Source of the DNA: Candidatus Rokuibacteriota bacterium
Lineage (GTDB): Bacteria; Methylomirabilota; Methylomirabilia; Rokubacteriales; CSP1-6
Assembly: GCA_023249095.1 (NCBI GenBank)
Contig: JAHFDK010000039.1
Location: 1 to 32,000, forward strand
Direction of reading: 5' to 3'
DNA length: 32,000 bases
A model generated the notes under the pieces. The model was not told the origin of the DNA. It searched no databases and was given only the letters and a program-made list of their open reading frames with translations. Position 1 is the stretch's first letter, and each line of letters begins with the position of its first letter. A program made the position numbers and the translations under genes. Positions 8,926 to 17,854 of the stretch are shown in pieces.

Positions 8926-11772
8926 TCAGCTCGCACGATTACGCGCGAGGACGATCGGAACGCAGCGCTCGCAGAGCGACGGATGTGCGGCATTCTCGCC
9001 CACGCGCTCACTGCGCATCCAGCAGCGCTCGCACTTCTCGCCAGGCGCACGGTCGACGCCGACGACGAGACCTGGGATGTCCTGGCTCTCGTAGGTAACG
9101 CTGGCGCGGGCCTGGGAGCGATCGAGGTCGACCCGCGACACGATGAAGAGCGTCGGCAGGAGGTCGCGCTTGGCCCGCAGAAGGGCCGGTAGGTCCTCCG
9201 GAGCGTGCGCGATCCGCACCGCGGCCTCGAGCGCGCTCCCGATCAGCTTCTCGGCACGCGCCGCCTCCAGCGCCTTCGCAACCTCGCGGCGCACCTCGAG
9301 GAGCCGGTCCCAGTCGCGCTTGAGCGCATCGTCGAGCCACTCGCGCGGCGCTTCGGGAAAGCGCTCGAGGTGCACGCTCTCGGTGTGGACGCCCGGCAGG
9401 TAGCGCCACGCCTCCTCGGACGTGAAGGTGAGGATCGGCGCCAGGAGCCGCGCGAGCGCGGCGAAGATGTCGTAGCAAGCCGTCTGAGCCGCCCGCCGAC
9501 GCGGGTCGTCGGCCGCCGAGGTGTAGAGTCGGTCCTTGATGACGTCGAGGTAGAGCGCGGAGAGATCGACGGCGCAGAAGTTGTGCACGCTGTGGAAGAC
9601 GGTGTGGAACTCGTACTCCTCGTAGGCGCTCCGGACCCGGCCGATGAGGCGTGCCAAGCGGTCGAGGATCCAGCGGTCGATCTCGTCCAGTCGCGCGTAG
9701 GACTGCCGGTCACGCGCCGGCTCGAAGTCGCCGAGGTTGCCGAGCAAGAATCGAAACGTGTTCCGCATACGGCGGTAGGCGTCGGCCAACCGGTCGAGGA
9801 TCTCCGTCGAGACCCGGATATCATCGGTGTAGTCCTCCGCCGCCACCCAGAGCCGTAGCACCTCGGCGCCGTACTTCGGCAAGAGCTCCTCCGGAGCGAC
9901 GGTATTCCCCACCGATTTCGACATCTTGCGGGCTTCGGTGTCGATCACGAAGCCGCACGTGAGCACGCTCTTGTAGGGGGGCGCCCCGCGCGTGGCCATG
10001 GCCTCCAGCAACGAGGAATGGAACCAGCCGCGGTGCTGATCGGAACCCTCGAGGTACAGCTCGGCCGGCCACCGGAGCTCGGGATGCGTCTCCAGCACCG
10101 CCGCGTGACTGCAGCCTGAGTCGAACCACACGTCGAGGGTGTCCGTGCCCTTGCGAAACACCGACCCGCCGCACTGGCGGCACCGTGTGCCCGGCGGCAG
10201 CAGTTCTTCCTCGCCGCGGAGGTACCACTCCTCGATCCCGCGGCCGCCACCGAAGATCTGCGCAACATGCTCGATAACCGCCTGCTCGAGCAGCACCGCC
10301 TGGCAGCCGGCGCAGTAGAAGGCGGCGATCGGCACACCCCACACGCGCTGGCGGGAGAGCGTCCAGTCGGGCCGGTGCGCGATCATGTTGAAGATGCGCT
10401 CCTCGCCCCATGCGGGGATCCAGCGCACGTCGCGTCGGATGGCGTCCAGCGTGCGCGCGCGGAGGCTCTGCTGGTCGAGGGCCACGAACCACTGCTCGGT
10501 GGCACGGAAGAGCGTCGGGTTCTTGCAGCGCCAGCAGTGAGGATAGGTATGGTCGAGGGCCACCTCGGCCACCAGAGCACCCCGGGCGCGGAGGAGGTCG
10601 ACGATCTTGGGGTTCGCCTCCCAGACCGTCAGCCCCGCAAAGTGCTCCACCTCGGCGACGAACCGTCCGTCGTCGTCCACGGGGTTGTAGATCTTGAGGC
10701 CGAGGGCCCGGCCGAGCTCGTAGTCCTCCTCGCCGTGGCCGGGAGCGATGTGGACGAGCCCGGTGCCGGTGTCCATGGCGACGAAGTCGGCTCCTGCGAT
10801 CTGTCCGCGACGATCGATCCAGGGGTGCCGGTAGGTGCTCCCCACATAGTCCGAGCCGTGCAACCCCACCGTGACCGGTGTGACCTGGACGGTGCCCTTC
10901 GAAGCTCTCTCCAGGACGCGCTGATAGTCCTCGAGCCGCGCGCGGGCCACGACGTGGACCTCACCGGTCACGTCGAGTGCGACATAGCTCTGCGAGGGCT
11001 GCACCGCGATCGCGAGATTCGCCGGCAGGGTCCATGGCGTGGTCGTCCAGATCACGGCAAACGCGTTGCGCCCCTTGAGCTCGGCCGCGAGGGCCGGCGG
11101 CATGGTCTCGAGGGGGAATTTCACGTACACCGATGGCGCGCGCTGCTCCTCGTACTCAACCTCCGCCTGGGCGAGCGCAGTCTTGCAGTGCATGCACCAG
11201 TGAACCGGCTTGAGGCCCCTGTAAACGAGGCCGCGTCCGACGAGGCGGCCGAACTCGCGGGCGATCACCGCCTCGTAGGCCGGCGCCATGGTCAAGTACG
11301 GATTGTCCCAGTCGCCGAAGACGCCGAGCCGCCGGAACTCGTCGCGCTGGATGTCGACGAAGCCGCGGGCGTACTCGCGGCACCTGGTGATCTTCTCGAC
11401 GGGATTCATCGCCTGGCGCACGTCGACACCGGGCCGGTCCAGACCGAGCTCCTTGTCGACCTGATGCTCGATCGGCAGACCGTGACAATCGAAGCCGGGC
11501 ACGTACACGGCGTTGAAGCCGAGCATCGTGCGCGACTTCACGACGATATCCTTCAGCACCTTGTTGAGGACGTGGCCCATGTGAATGTGGCCGTTCACGT
11601 ATGGCGGGCCGTCGTGGAGGATCCAGAGGGGTCGGTCTGCGCCCGCCTCGCGCAGGCGCTTGTAGATTCCGAACGAATCCCACCAGGCGAGCATCTCCGG
11701 CTCGCTCTTCGGCAGGTTCGCCCTCATCGGGAAAGCGGTTTTCGGCAGGTTTAGCGTGGCCTTGTAGTCCAT
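8926..11772 (-). CDS. ileS: Isoleucyl-tRNA synthetase
   Basis: A class I aminoacyl-tRNA synthetase charging tRNA-Ile, with an editing domain. From the ATG at 11772 (MDYKATLNLPKTAFPMRANL) it has 948 aa, as expected for the bacterial type. The HIGH motif appears as HMGH (64-67) and the KMSKS loop as RKMSKSVGNT. A CP1 editing domain lies between them. The C-terminal zinc-binding motif CERCWMRSERVG...LCERC is intact, so this is the Zn-containing bacterial class. A second in-frame ATG at 11787 would add MTLRV. I prefer 11772 because family N-termini begin MDYKxTLNLP. No convincing Shine-Dalgarno precedes either. Confidence 0.97.
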   Translation of the reverse strand: MDYKATLNLPKTAFPMRANLPKSEPEMLAWWDSFGIYKRLREAGADRPLWILHDGPPYVNGHIHMGHVLNKVLKDIVVKSRTMLGFNAVYVPGFDCHGLPIEHQVDKELGLDRPGVDVRQAMNPVEKITRCREYARGFVDIQRDEFRRLGVFGDWDNPYLTMAPAYEAVIAREFGRLVGRGLVYRGLKPVHWCMHCKTALAQAEVEYEEQRAPSVYVKFPLETMPPALAAELKGRNAFAVIWTTTPWTLPANLAIAVQPSQSYVALDVTGEVHVVARARLEDYQRVLERASKGTVQVTPVTVGLHGSDYVGSTYRHPWIDRRGQIAGADFVAMDTGTGLVHIAPGHGEEDYELGRALGLKIYNPVDDDGRFVAEVEHFAGLTVWEANPKIVDLLRARGALVAEVALDHTYPHCWRCKNPTLFRATEQWFVALDQQSLRARTLDAIRRDVRWIPAWGEERIFNMIAHRPDWTLSRQRVWGVPIAAFYCAGCQAVLLEQAVIEHVAQIFGGGRGIEEWYLRGEEELLPPGTRCRQCGGSVFRKGTDTLDVWFDSGCSHAAVLETHPELRWPAELYLEGSDQHRGWFHSSLLEAMATRGAPPYKSVLTCGFVIDTEARKMSKSVGNTVAPEELLPKYGAEVLRLWVAAEDYTDDIRVSTEILDRLADAYRRMRNTFRFLLGNLGDFEPARDRQSYARLDEIDRWILDRLARLIGRVRSAYEEYEFHTVFHSVHNFCAVDLSALYLDVIKDRLYTSAADDPRRRAAQTACYDIFAALARLLAPILTFTSEEAWRYLPGVHTESVHLERFPEAPREWLDDALKRDWDRLLEVRREVAKALEAARAEKLIGSALEAAVRIAHAPEDLPALLRAKRDLLPTLFIVSRVDLDRSQARASVTYESQDIPGLVVGVDRAPGEKCERCWMRSERVGENAAHPSLCERCVPIVLARNRAS

Positions 11773-11809
11773 GACCCGGAGCGTCATGGTATCACAGGGC
11801 GGGCGAGAG

Positions 11810-12427
11810 CTACTTGGGCGCGAGCGTCACCACGCCCCGGCTGGAATCGATGTTCACGTTGAACTGGTCGAGGAAATCGCGCCCGAGGAGGCCATCGCCT
11901 ACATCCGTGGCGGGCAAGGTGTAGGAGCCCACCGGCATCCGTCCGACGCGGGCGTCGCCGATCTCGAGGCTGTCGACGACCACGAACTGGATCTGTTCGC
12001 TTCCCGTCGCGCTCACGATCTGGCCCGTGGCCGCTGGCGCCGCGATCCGGACCCCGGCTGCCTGGAGCGCGCGGGGGCTAATGAGCGTCCGGTCGGCGCC
12101 GGTGTCGAGCAGCAGCCGAGCCGCTGCGCTGCCATTGATCCTGACGTCCACCATGATCCGCTGGCCGGGGGTGAACCGGATCGTCGTTCCGCTCGATGAG
12201 CCGGGCTTGGCGCCACCGGCGTCGGGCTCGGACGGGCCGGGCGCCGGCGCGTTCTTGAGACCCAACGGTACCGCGCGCGCGCGATAGCGGTCGGGGACAC
12301 TGCCGATTCCATCGGCGAAGTGGGGCACGCCATTGTCATCGACCCAGCGGTAGATCTGGGCGCCGACGGTCGCCGGTCGCCCGAGCACGAGCAGAACGGC
12401 CAGGAAAAGCAGCGCTACGTGTCGCAT
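11810..12427 (-). CDS. Secreted DUF4124 + retropepsin-like aspartic protease
   Basis: A 205-aa protein with an N-terminal signal peptide (MRHVALLFLAVLLVLG...VGAQ). A short DUF4124-type segment follows (IYRWVDDNGVPHFAD, about 25-40). After a Pro/Gly/Ser linker comes a single retropepsin-like domain with the active-site motif LLLDTGADRTLIS (Asp108-Thr109-Gly110). The hydrophobic-hydrophobic-Gly motif appears as GLLGRDFLDQF near the C-terminus. Such proteins are predicted to act as homodimeric periplasmic aspartic peptidases, but their substrates are unknown. The ATG at 12427 is chosen because the signal peptide starts there. A TATGAT box lies 6 nt before it. It sits between a glycosyltransferase gene and ileS. 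Confidence 0.85.
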   Translation of the reverse strand: MRHVALLFLAVLLVLGRPATVGAQIYRWVDDNGVPHFADGIGSVPDRYRARAVPLGLKNAPAPGPSEPDAGGAKPGSSSGTTIRFTPGQRIMVDVRINGSAAARLLLDTGADRTLISPRALQAAGVRIAAPAATGQIVSATGSEQIQFVVVDSLEIGDARVGRMPVGSYTLPATDVGDGLLGRDFLDQFNVNIDSSRGVVTLAPK

Positions 12428-12433
12428 GCCGCG

Positions 12434-12439
12434 ATCATA
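12434..12439 (-). promoter_or_regulatory. Possible -10 box for the aspartic protease gene
   Basis: TATGAT on the minus strand ends 6 nt before the ATG at 12427, so transcription could begin at or beside the start codon. No convincing -35 element is seen at 16-18 bp. The prediction rests on this hexamer alone. Confidence 0.3.
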
Positions 12440-14069
12440 CCGCACACCGCGCCAGGCGATACACGACCATTTCCGCTGCACCCGCGACCTCGTTGCGCTC
12501 CAGGCGTACGCGGTAGACAGGCTCGAGCGTTTCCGTGCTCGAGGCGATCTGCGGGAACCACGCCGGGAAGATGATCACGTATTGCGGACACGCTTCCTTC
12601 AGGTACTGCATCACTCCCAGCTCCCCCCGCCGTCGAAAGGGAATGATTTCCGGCGTCACGAGTCCCATCAGGTCGATGACCTCACGGCGTGAGAAGTAGG
12701 CGATCGCCCCGATGTCGTTCGCCGCGATCCGGGCTGTCCTCGGCAGGTTGGTGTCCACCCATCGCCCGAGGTGAACCTGCATCGCGTTGATGTTCTGGAC
12801 CGCCCACCCGTATCGCGTCGCTGCCGGCACGAGACTCACAACCGCGATGCCGAGCCACACCACCGCGACCATACGCACCCAGGAATTGCGCTGGGGGACC
12901 GGGGGCGCGGTGGCCCCCCTTCGGGGACCCGTGTTGTCAGGGTCGACCGCATCGCCCCGCGGAGGACGTTCATGTGAACCGGTGTTTGCCAGCGTGGTCT
13001 CGGAAGGGGGGCCACCGCGCCCCCGGTCCCCCAGCGCAACCGCCAGCGTGAGCATCACGAGAGGGAGCAGGTGAATCGAATACCGACCCTCTTGAAACGC
13101 CGGGCCGCGGTACGGCGCGAGCAAAGCCATGCCGAACGGGTGCGCGAGGAGCGCGAGCGCAACCGCGCCGAGCGCGCGGCCCGCGCGACGCCATACCAAG
13201 ACGAGCCCTGGAACCAGCGCTAGCGGCAGAAGCCAGTGGGTGGCCGTGAGCCAGCCAATCCATCCCGTGAGAAACGTCCACGGGCGCCAGATCCACGTGA
13301 GCGCCGCCGGCTCGTTGACGCCGCCGAGCCAGCCGACGAGCCCGCCTTCGACCTTGGCCGCGGCTGTGGCGGGATACAACGTGCCCACGGTCCACAAGCT
13401 GAACAGCGCCGCGGGCGCCACGGTCACGACCGTCACGAGCGCGAACGCCGCAGCCCGGCGGAGCGTTAGCCTACGAGCGAGGACGAGGAGGGGGATGAGC
13501 AGGACGGCCTCCGGCCGCGCCAGGACGGCCAGCGCCGCGCACGCCGACGACACCAGCAGACGATCGTGCGCGTGCGCGAGGAGAGCGGCGGCCACCAGGA
13601 ACGCGGCGAGCGCGACCTCCATGCCTGAAAGCGCGCCCCAGGCGACTGGTCCGGTCCACAGGAGCGCGACGGCCGCAACGAGCGCGACGTCGGCTCGAGC
13701 CCCCCAGGCGAGCGCGGCCCGGCGGGTGAGAATGGCTGCACCCAGGGTCGCGGCGACGCCGAACGCCTTGGCCATCCCGAGCGAGGGGGAGAAAGCCGCA
13801 GCGCCTGCGGCGAGCAGGAGCGTCCACAGGGGCGCCGTCGAGCCGGCAACCGATGCACCCGGATTGAAGGAAAAGCCTGCGCCCTCGGCGAGGTTGCGCG
13901 CGAACTGGAGATGGATCCACGCATCGTCGAGCGGGAACCCAGACGCTCCCGCGATCTGCCGCTCGCGCGCGGCGAAGAGGGCGAGCGGGAACAGCGCCGC
14001 CGCGATGACGAAGACGTCGTCGCGCCACCGGCGGGCTCGTGCCGCGGGGCGCTCACCTCGGTCGGGCAC
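12435..14069 (-). CDS. Polytopic membrane protein, glycosyltransferase/mannosyltransferase-like (GT-C fold)
   Basis: A 544-aa integral membrane protein with about ten hydrophobic helices and an early periplasmic-loop motif FPLDDAWIHLQFARNLAEG. Such acidic pairs in the first loop are typical of GT-C enzymes using polyprenyl-phosphate sugars. The C-terminal soluble part contains NDIGAIAYFSRREVIDLMGLVTPEI, common in bacterial proteins of this kind. Donor and acceptor cannot be inferred. The gene starts with GTG at 14069, overlapping the upstream glycosyltransferase by 17 nt. About 51 residues near position 345-400 (rich in G, R, P and T) are encoded by an inserted inverted-repeat element and interrupt the hydrophobic pattern between two membrane helices without breaking the frame. 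The protein may thus carry an extra soluble loop. Confidence 0.75.
   Translation of the reverse strand: MPDRGERPAARARRWRDDVFVIAAALFPLALFAARERQIAGASGFPLDDAWIHLQFARNLAEGAGFSFNPGASVAGSTAPLWTLLLAAGAAAFSPSLGMAKAFGVAATLGAAILTRRAALAWGARADVALVAAVALLWTGPVAWGALSGMEVALAAFLVAAALLAHAHDRLLVSSACAALAVLARPEAVLLIPLLVLARRLTLRRAAAFALVTVVTVAPAALFSLWTVGTLYPATAAAKVEGGLVGWLGGVNEPAALTWIWRPWTFLTGWIGWLTATHWLLPLALVPGLVLVWRRAGRALGAVALALLAHPFGMALLAPYRGPAFQEGRYSIHLLPLVMLTLAVALGDRGRGGPPSETTLANTGSHERPPRGDAVDPDNTGPRRGATAPPVPQRNSWVRMVAVVWLGIAVVSLVPAATRYGWAVQNINAMQVHLGRWVDTNLPRTARIAANDIGAIAYFSRREVIDLMGLVTPEIIPFRRRGELGVMQYLKEACPQYVIIFPAWFPQIASSTETLEPVYRVRLERNEVAGAAEMVVYRLARCAV
12886..13039. repeat. MITE-like palindromic element inside a glycosyltransferase gene
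   Basis: Positions 12886-12922 and 13003-13039 are perfect inverted copies of a 37-bp arm (starts TTGCGCTGGGGGACC, ends GGCCCCCCTTC). They flank an 80-bp centre. The total is 154 bp and could fold into a very stable GC-rich stem. The host gene reads through it in frame, adding a low-complexity G/P/R-rich peptide to the protein. No target-site duplication is obvious, and no transposase is present. This looks like a non-autonomous palindromic repeat of the MITE/REP type, but other copies are not seen in this window. Confidence 0.8.
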
Positions 14070-15594
14070 GCGCGGCGCTGACGGCGCGGCGAGAGGGCTG
14101 CGCGCGGACGAACGTGTAGTCCTCGTAGTCGACGGGCTCCTTGCCCAGCGGCAGCACGTAGAGATAGCGGCCGTGGGGGATTTCGATCTCGACGAGCCCT
14201 TCGGGCCGCACGGTCGTCGGGCTCCAGTGGTCGACGAACCAGACGAGGCGCTCCACCGACGCCGGAAGGTGGATCTCGGTGTCCGGGATCGTCGTCATGG
14301 TCGACGAGAGACGCGACGCCCGGAAGCCGGGGACCCGATCACCCACGTGGAGCTCGTAGACCGCGTACTCGGGCAGGTAGAACATGGCGTGACGGAACCA
14401 CGGGTACGAGCGCGAATTGCCCTGCTCGGTGATCACAACGGTCTCTTCCGCGGGGTACAGGCCGTGGATCGAGTCGACGAATCCCCGCACCACTTCTTCG
14501 TGCTCGCGCAGCGCCCCGGCTGTCCGGCTGAAGATCCAGTCGAACACCTCGTCTTGCGCCTGACGGACCCAGGTGGGTCGCGGCGTGTCGAAGTCCCGAG
14601 GCGCCGGCCGCGCCGACACGAAGAACGAGCCGTTCACGAGGACCACGAGCACGACGACGGTCGCCGTGAGGGCGACCCGCGCCCGCGGATACGGCAGCGA
14701 CGCGCCGGCGTGCCCGAGCGCCGTCACCAGCACGCGCGAGAGGAAGATCACCAGCGCGGGGAGGAACGTCAGGATGTAGCCCGCCTGACCGAAGTGCACG
14801 AGCGTGCAGACAACCACCGACGGGATCGTCCAGCCGAGCAAGAACCACTCCCGCGTGCTCCAGCCGTGGCGGCGCACGTACCAGACCGTGAAGAACCCCG
14901 CCGCCGCCAGCGGGCCGAGTGCGACGAGCACGGACTCCAGCAGATAGCGCGACATGCGCAGCGTGATCTCGACGGGACCGCCGACGATCGAGGTGGGCTT
15001 GACGACCGAGTCCGCCAGCTCTACCGAGGCGGCGACGTACCGACCCAGGCCGCCGGTGAGCCAGATCATCGGCAGGAACCAGGTCAGGACCGATGCGCAC
15101 AGAATGGCGAGCCCGACCGCCGCGACGCGAAGTCTTCGGAGGCCGAAGGCCACGCACCCGCACCAAAGGGGAAAGAGCAGGATGAGGAGCGACTGGCGCA
15201 TCCCGCCCGCGATGCCCAGGTACCACGCGGCCAGGTACGCGTCGCTCCGGCTCCCGTTGAGCGCGCGGAAGGCGCAGTACGCGACCGTGGACGCGAAGAG
15301 AGCTTCGCCGGCGTAGGTGAGGCCGACGGAGCCATAGAACCAAAAGAGCGGGCTCACGGCGAGGAGGGCGGCGGCGGCGACCGCCGTCGTCCGGTCGTAG
15401 ACAGCGCAGGCCAGGTAGTAAACGACGAAGGTCGTCAGCCCGCTGAACGCGACCGCGAGCGCGACATAGGCCGCCGCCGGATCGTCGAACCAGACGTTGA
15501 CGATCCGGCCGACCACGACGTACAGGATGTAGCCCGGCGGGTGAGGTTGGTGCTTGAGGACGTCGTATTCACGGAGGGCCAGCGCGAACTGCAC
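14053..15594 (-). CDS. Polytopic membrane protein, DUF2723/GT-C glycosyltransferase-like
   Basis: An integral membrane protein with about ten hydrophobic segments, a N-terminal loop motif ALREYDVLKHQPHPPGYILYV and a soluble C-terminal domain. The QPHPPGYxLY signature is typical of GT-C/DUF2723-like transferases that use lipid-linked sugars; the substrate is unknown. From the GTG at 15594 the protein is 513 aa. However, family-like sequence continues upstream in the same frame to about 15680: a first membrane helix FLVAAALSLLTIASRLPYR and LLYNWDAVQ. No ATG, GTG or TTG occurs there, so the true start may be non-canonical or altered. It lies right after tatA and overlaps the next glycosyltransferase by 17 nt. 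Confidence 0.75.
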   Translation of the reverse strand: MQFALALREYDVLKHQPHPPGYILYVVVGRIVNVWFDDPAAAYVALAVAFSGLTTFVVYYLACAVYDRTTAVAAAALLAVSPLFWFYGSVGLTYAGEALFASTVAYCAFRALNGSRSDAYLAAWYLGIAGGMRQSLLILLFPLWCGCVAFGLRRLRVAAVGLAILCASVLTWFLPMIWLTGGLGRYVAASVELADSVVKPTSIVGGPVEITLRMSRYLLESVLVALGPLAAAGFFTVWYVRRHGWSTREWFLLGWTIPSVVVCTLVHFGQAGYILTFLPALVIFLSRVLVTALGHAGASLPYPRARVALTATVVVLVVLVNGSFFVSARPAPRDFDTPRPTWVRQAQDEVFDWIFSRTAGALREHEEVVRGFVDSIHGLYPAEETVVITEQGNSRSYPWFRHAMFYLPEYAVYELHVGDRVPGFRASRLSSTMTTIPDTEIHLPASVERLVWFVDHWSPTTVRPEGLVEIEIPHGRYLYVLPLGKEPVDYEDYTFVRAQPSRRAVSAARARPR

Positions 15595-15692
15595 GGCGTC
15601 CCAGTTGTAGAGGAGACGGGCTCGGTACGGGAGACGCGAGGCGATCGTCAGGAGGGAGAGGGCGGCCGCGACGAGGAAATCGGCGCGCGAGG

Positions 15693-15896
15693 TTACGTCT
15701 TCTTCTCCTCTGGCTGCTTCGTCGCGGCGGCGGTGTCCTCGGCCTTGACCTCGGCCTTGACCTCGTTGACGCCCTTCTTGAACTCCTTGACGCTCGAGCC
15801 GAGTGAGCGGGCGAGTTCCGGCAGTCGGTTCGCGCCGAAGAGAATCAGCACGATCACGAGGATGATCAGCAGTTCCTGGTAGCCCAGCCCAAACAT
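15693..15896 (-). CDS. tatA: TatA/E family twin-arginine translocase subunit
   Basis: A 67-aa protein: [33 protein letters not shown], then an amphipathic helix ([17 protein letters not shown]) and a charged Lys/Glu tail. The single N-terminal helix, the [14 protein letters not shown] hinge and the length are typical of TatA. TatA forms the protein-conducting oligomer of the Tat system in the inner membrane. The ATG at 15896 is chosen because AGGAG lies 6 nt upstream. The frame is also open from 15923, but that start has no ribosome site. It stands alone, 41 nt after selB, without tatB or tatC nearby. Tat exports folded cofactor proteins, including many selenocysteine-containing formate dehydrogenases, so its place after selB may be meaningful. 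Confidence 0.93.
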   Translation of the reverse strand: MFGLGYQELLIILVIVLILFGANRLPELARSLGSSVKEFKKGVNEVKAEVKAEDTAAATKQPEEKKT

Positions 15897-15937
15897 GTGC
15901 GGCTCCTTTCCAAGGACGCCCACACCTTACTCCCCCC

Positions 15938-17854
15938 CTACCCCGCGCGCAAGATCCGCCTTTCCCCGACGCGCGCCGTGACGCGGCGCTGATCGAAGAA
16001 CTCCAGAAGCGGAATGGCGTACTTCCGGGAAATGCCCAGCAGGTCCTTGATATCGGCCGGCCCGATCTCTTTGCGCTCGCGCAACAGCGCGACGAGCTTC
16101 GTCTGGATCGCGTCGAGGGCGCGCGTGTGGAAGAAAAGCGATTCCTTCACGCGCACGAGCTTCCCGGCCTGCACGAGCACCTGGAACAGCTCGTGCTCCT
16201 CGTCGCCGCCGAGCCCGGCCCTGCCCAACGCCTCCTCGGCACTCGGCGGGGCCGCCTCCGCCCGGAGAAAGTCTTCTTCCAGGCGATCGACGACGCGCTG
16301 CTGCTCGGGCGCCAGGCGCACCTCATGCGAGGCGAGTCGCACCTTGTCGCGTTCGGTCTTGACGGTGCCCCCCGCGACGAGCGACGACAGGAGAAATGCG
16401 AATACGCGCTCGTCGGCGCCGCCCGCACGGCCGCGGAGCTCCTCGCGGGACATCCCGGGTTTGAGCGGGTTCGCGCGGTGGAACGCCGCGAGCGCGTCCA
16501 CGACGAGCGTGCGCAGCCGGGCGAAGCTGTCGGGATGGATGAACCAGTCGCGGTCCACGGCGACCACCCGGCCGGTCGGCCGAAGGGCGTCGAGGAGACC
16601 GCGCAGGCGCTCCGGGCCGAAGGGCACGCGCCCGGCGAGGGTCGCGAGCCGCACTCCCGCGGCACCGACGTGCCGTACGTGCTCCTCCAGGACGGCTTCC
16701 GGGCTGCCCGTCTGTAGCAGGGTGAGGTGCGCGACGAGGGCGGGCGCCTTGCGCTTGAGCCGCGGCGGGTCGACGTCGAGCAGCGTTCCGCCGCCGATCG
16801 TCACGACCGGCGAGTAGGAGCGCACGACGAACCGGTCACCGGGCCGCGCGACCAGCGGCGCCTCGAGACGAAACCTCGCGAAGGCCGTCTCGCCCGGCGC
16901 GAGCTCGGGCCGGTCGAGCAGGAGCGCGCGCGCCATGATCTCGCTCGTCCCGACGTGGAACCGCACACGCGTGCGCGATCGGATCGCACGTGGAGCGTCC
17001 TTCAAGAGCTCGAGGGTTGCGTCGACGAGGAGCGTCGGGACGAGCGTGCCGGGAAGCCCGACAACGTCGCCGCGGGCGATCGCGGCCCGCTCGAGCCCCT
17101 GGAGGTTGACCGCCGTGCGCTGCCCGGCCTGCGCCGAGGCCACGGCATGGCCATGTGCCTGCATCCCACGGATCTTGGCTTCGGTGCTTCTCGGATAGAC
17201 TTCCACGCGGTCGTCCACGGCGAGCGCGCCCGCGGTGAGGGTGCCGGTGACGACGGTGCCAAATCCCTTGACGGTGAACACGCGATCGATGGGCAATCGC
17301 GGAAGCTGGTCCGTCCCTCGCGAGGGCACCGACTCCGCGAGGCCGCGGAGCGCGGAGCGCAGGTCGTCGAGCCCGTGGCCCGTCTTCGCGGACACCGGCA
17401 GAATCGGCGCGCCCTCGAGAAACGTGGCGCGGACGGCGCCGGCCACGTCCTCCCGGACCAGCTCGAGCCAGTCGGGCTCGACCAGATCGGCCTTGGTCAG
17501 CGCGATGAGCCCGGCCCTGATGTGCAGCAGGGAGCAGATCGCGAGGTGTTCACGCGTCTGTGGCATCACACCCTCATCCGCCGCGATCACCAGCATCGCG
17601 AGATCGATGCCGCCAACACCGGCCAGCATGTTCTTGACGAAGCGCTCGTGACCGGGGACGTCGACGATCTCGATGGTGAGCCCGCCCACCTCCTCGAGGA
17701 ACGCGAATCCCAAATCGATCGTGATGCCACGAGCCTTTTCCTCGGGCAGGCGGTCGGTGTCGATCCCGGTGAGCGCCTTCACGAGCGAGGTCTTGCCGTG
17801 GTCGATGTGCCCGGCCGTGCCGACAACGACATGCTTCGTGGTCGTCCCCGTCAT
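15938..17854 (-). CDS. selB: Selenocysteine-specific elongation factor SelB
   Basis: SelB is the GTPase that delivers Sec-tRNA(Sec) to ribosomes at UGA codons preceded by a SECIS hairpin. The 638-aa length is typical. G1 GHIDHGKT is at 15-22, followed by [11 protein letters not shown] (switch I), [12 protein letters not shown] (G3) and LTKADLV (G4). EF-Tu-like domains 2 and 3 follow. The C-terminal part (about 400-638) contains winged-helix repeats that bind the mRNA SECIS, ending with [22 protein letters not shown]. The ATG at 17854 overlaps the selA stop (ATGA). Its presence together with selA and tRNA-Sec means the host decodes UGA as selenocysteine. No selenoprotein gene is seen in this window. 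Confidence 0.97.
   Translation of the reverse strand: MTGTTTKHVVVGTAGHIDHGKTSLVKALTGIDTDRLPEEKARGITIDLGFAFLEEVGGLTIEIVDVPGHERFVKNMLAGVGGIDLAMLVIAADEGVMPQTREHLAICSLLHIRAGLIALTKADLVEPDWLELVREDVAGAVRATFLEGAPILPVSAKTGHGLDDLRSALRGLAESVPSRGTDQLPRLPIDRVFTVKGFGTVVTGTLTAGALAVDDRVEVYPRSTEAKIRGMQAHGHAVASAQAGQRTAVNLQGLERAAIARGDVVGLPGTLVPTLLVDATLELLKDAPRAIRSRTRVRFHVGTSEIMARALLLDRPELAPGETAFARFRLEAPLVARPGDRFVVRSYSPVVTIGGGTLLDVDPPRLKRKAPALVAHLTLLQTGSPEAVLEEHVRHVGAAGVRLATLAGRVPFGPERLRGLLDALRPTGRVVAVDRDWFIHPDSFARLRTLVVDALAAFHRANPLKPGMSREELRGRAGGADERVFAFLLSSLVAGGTVKTERDKVRLASHEVRLAPEQQRVVDRLEEDFLRAEAAPPSAEEALGRAGLGGDEEHELFQVLVQAGKLVRVKESLFFHTRALDAIQTKLVALLRERKEIGPADIKDLLGISRKYAIPLLEFFDQRRVTARVGERRILRAG

Noticed and set aside
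8841..9050. An N-terminally extended or separate ORF between ileS and lspA on the minus strand
   Set aside because: It overlaps the conserved zinc-binding C-terminus of ileS in another frame and has no ribosome site or motif.
13129..15882. A 917-codon plus-strand open frame
   Set aside because: It is antisense to both glycosyltransferase genes and tatA. It is Ala/Arg-rich without any domain, an artefact of high-GC third positions.
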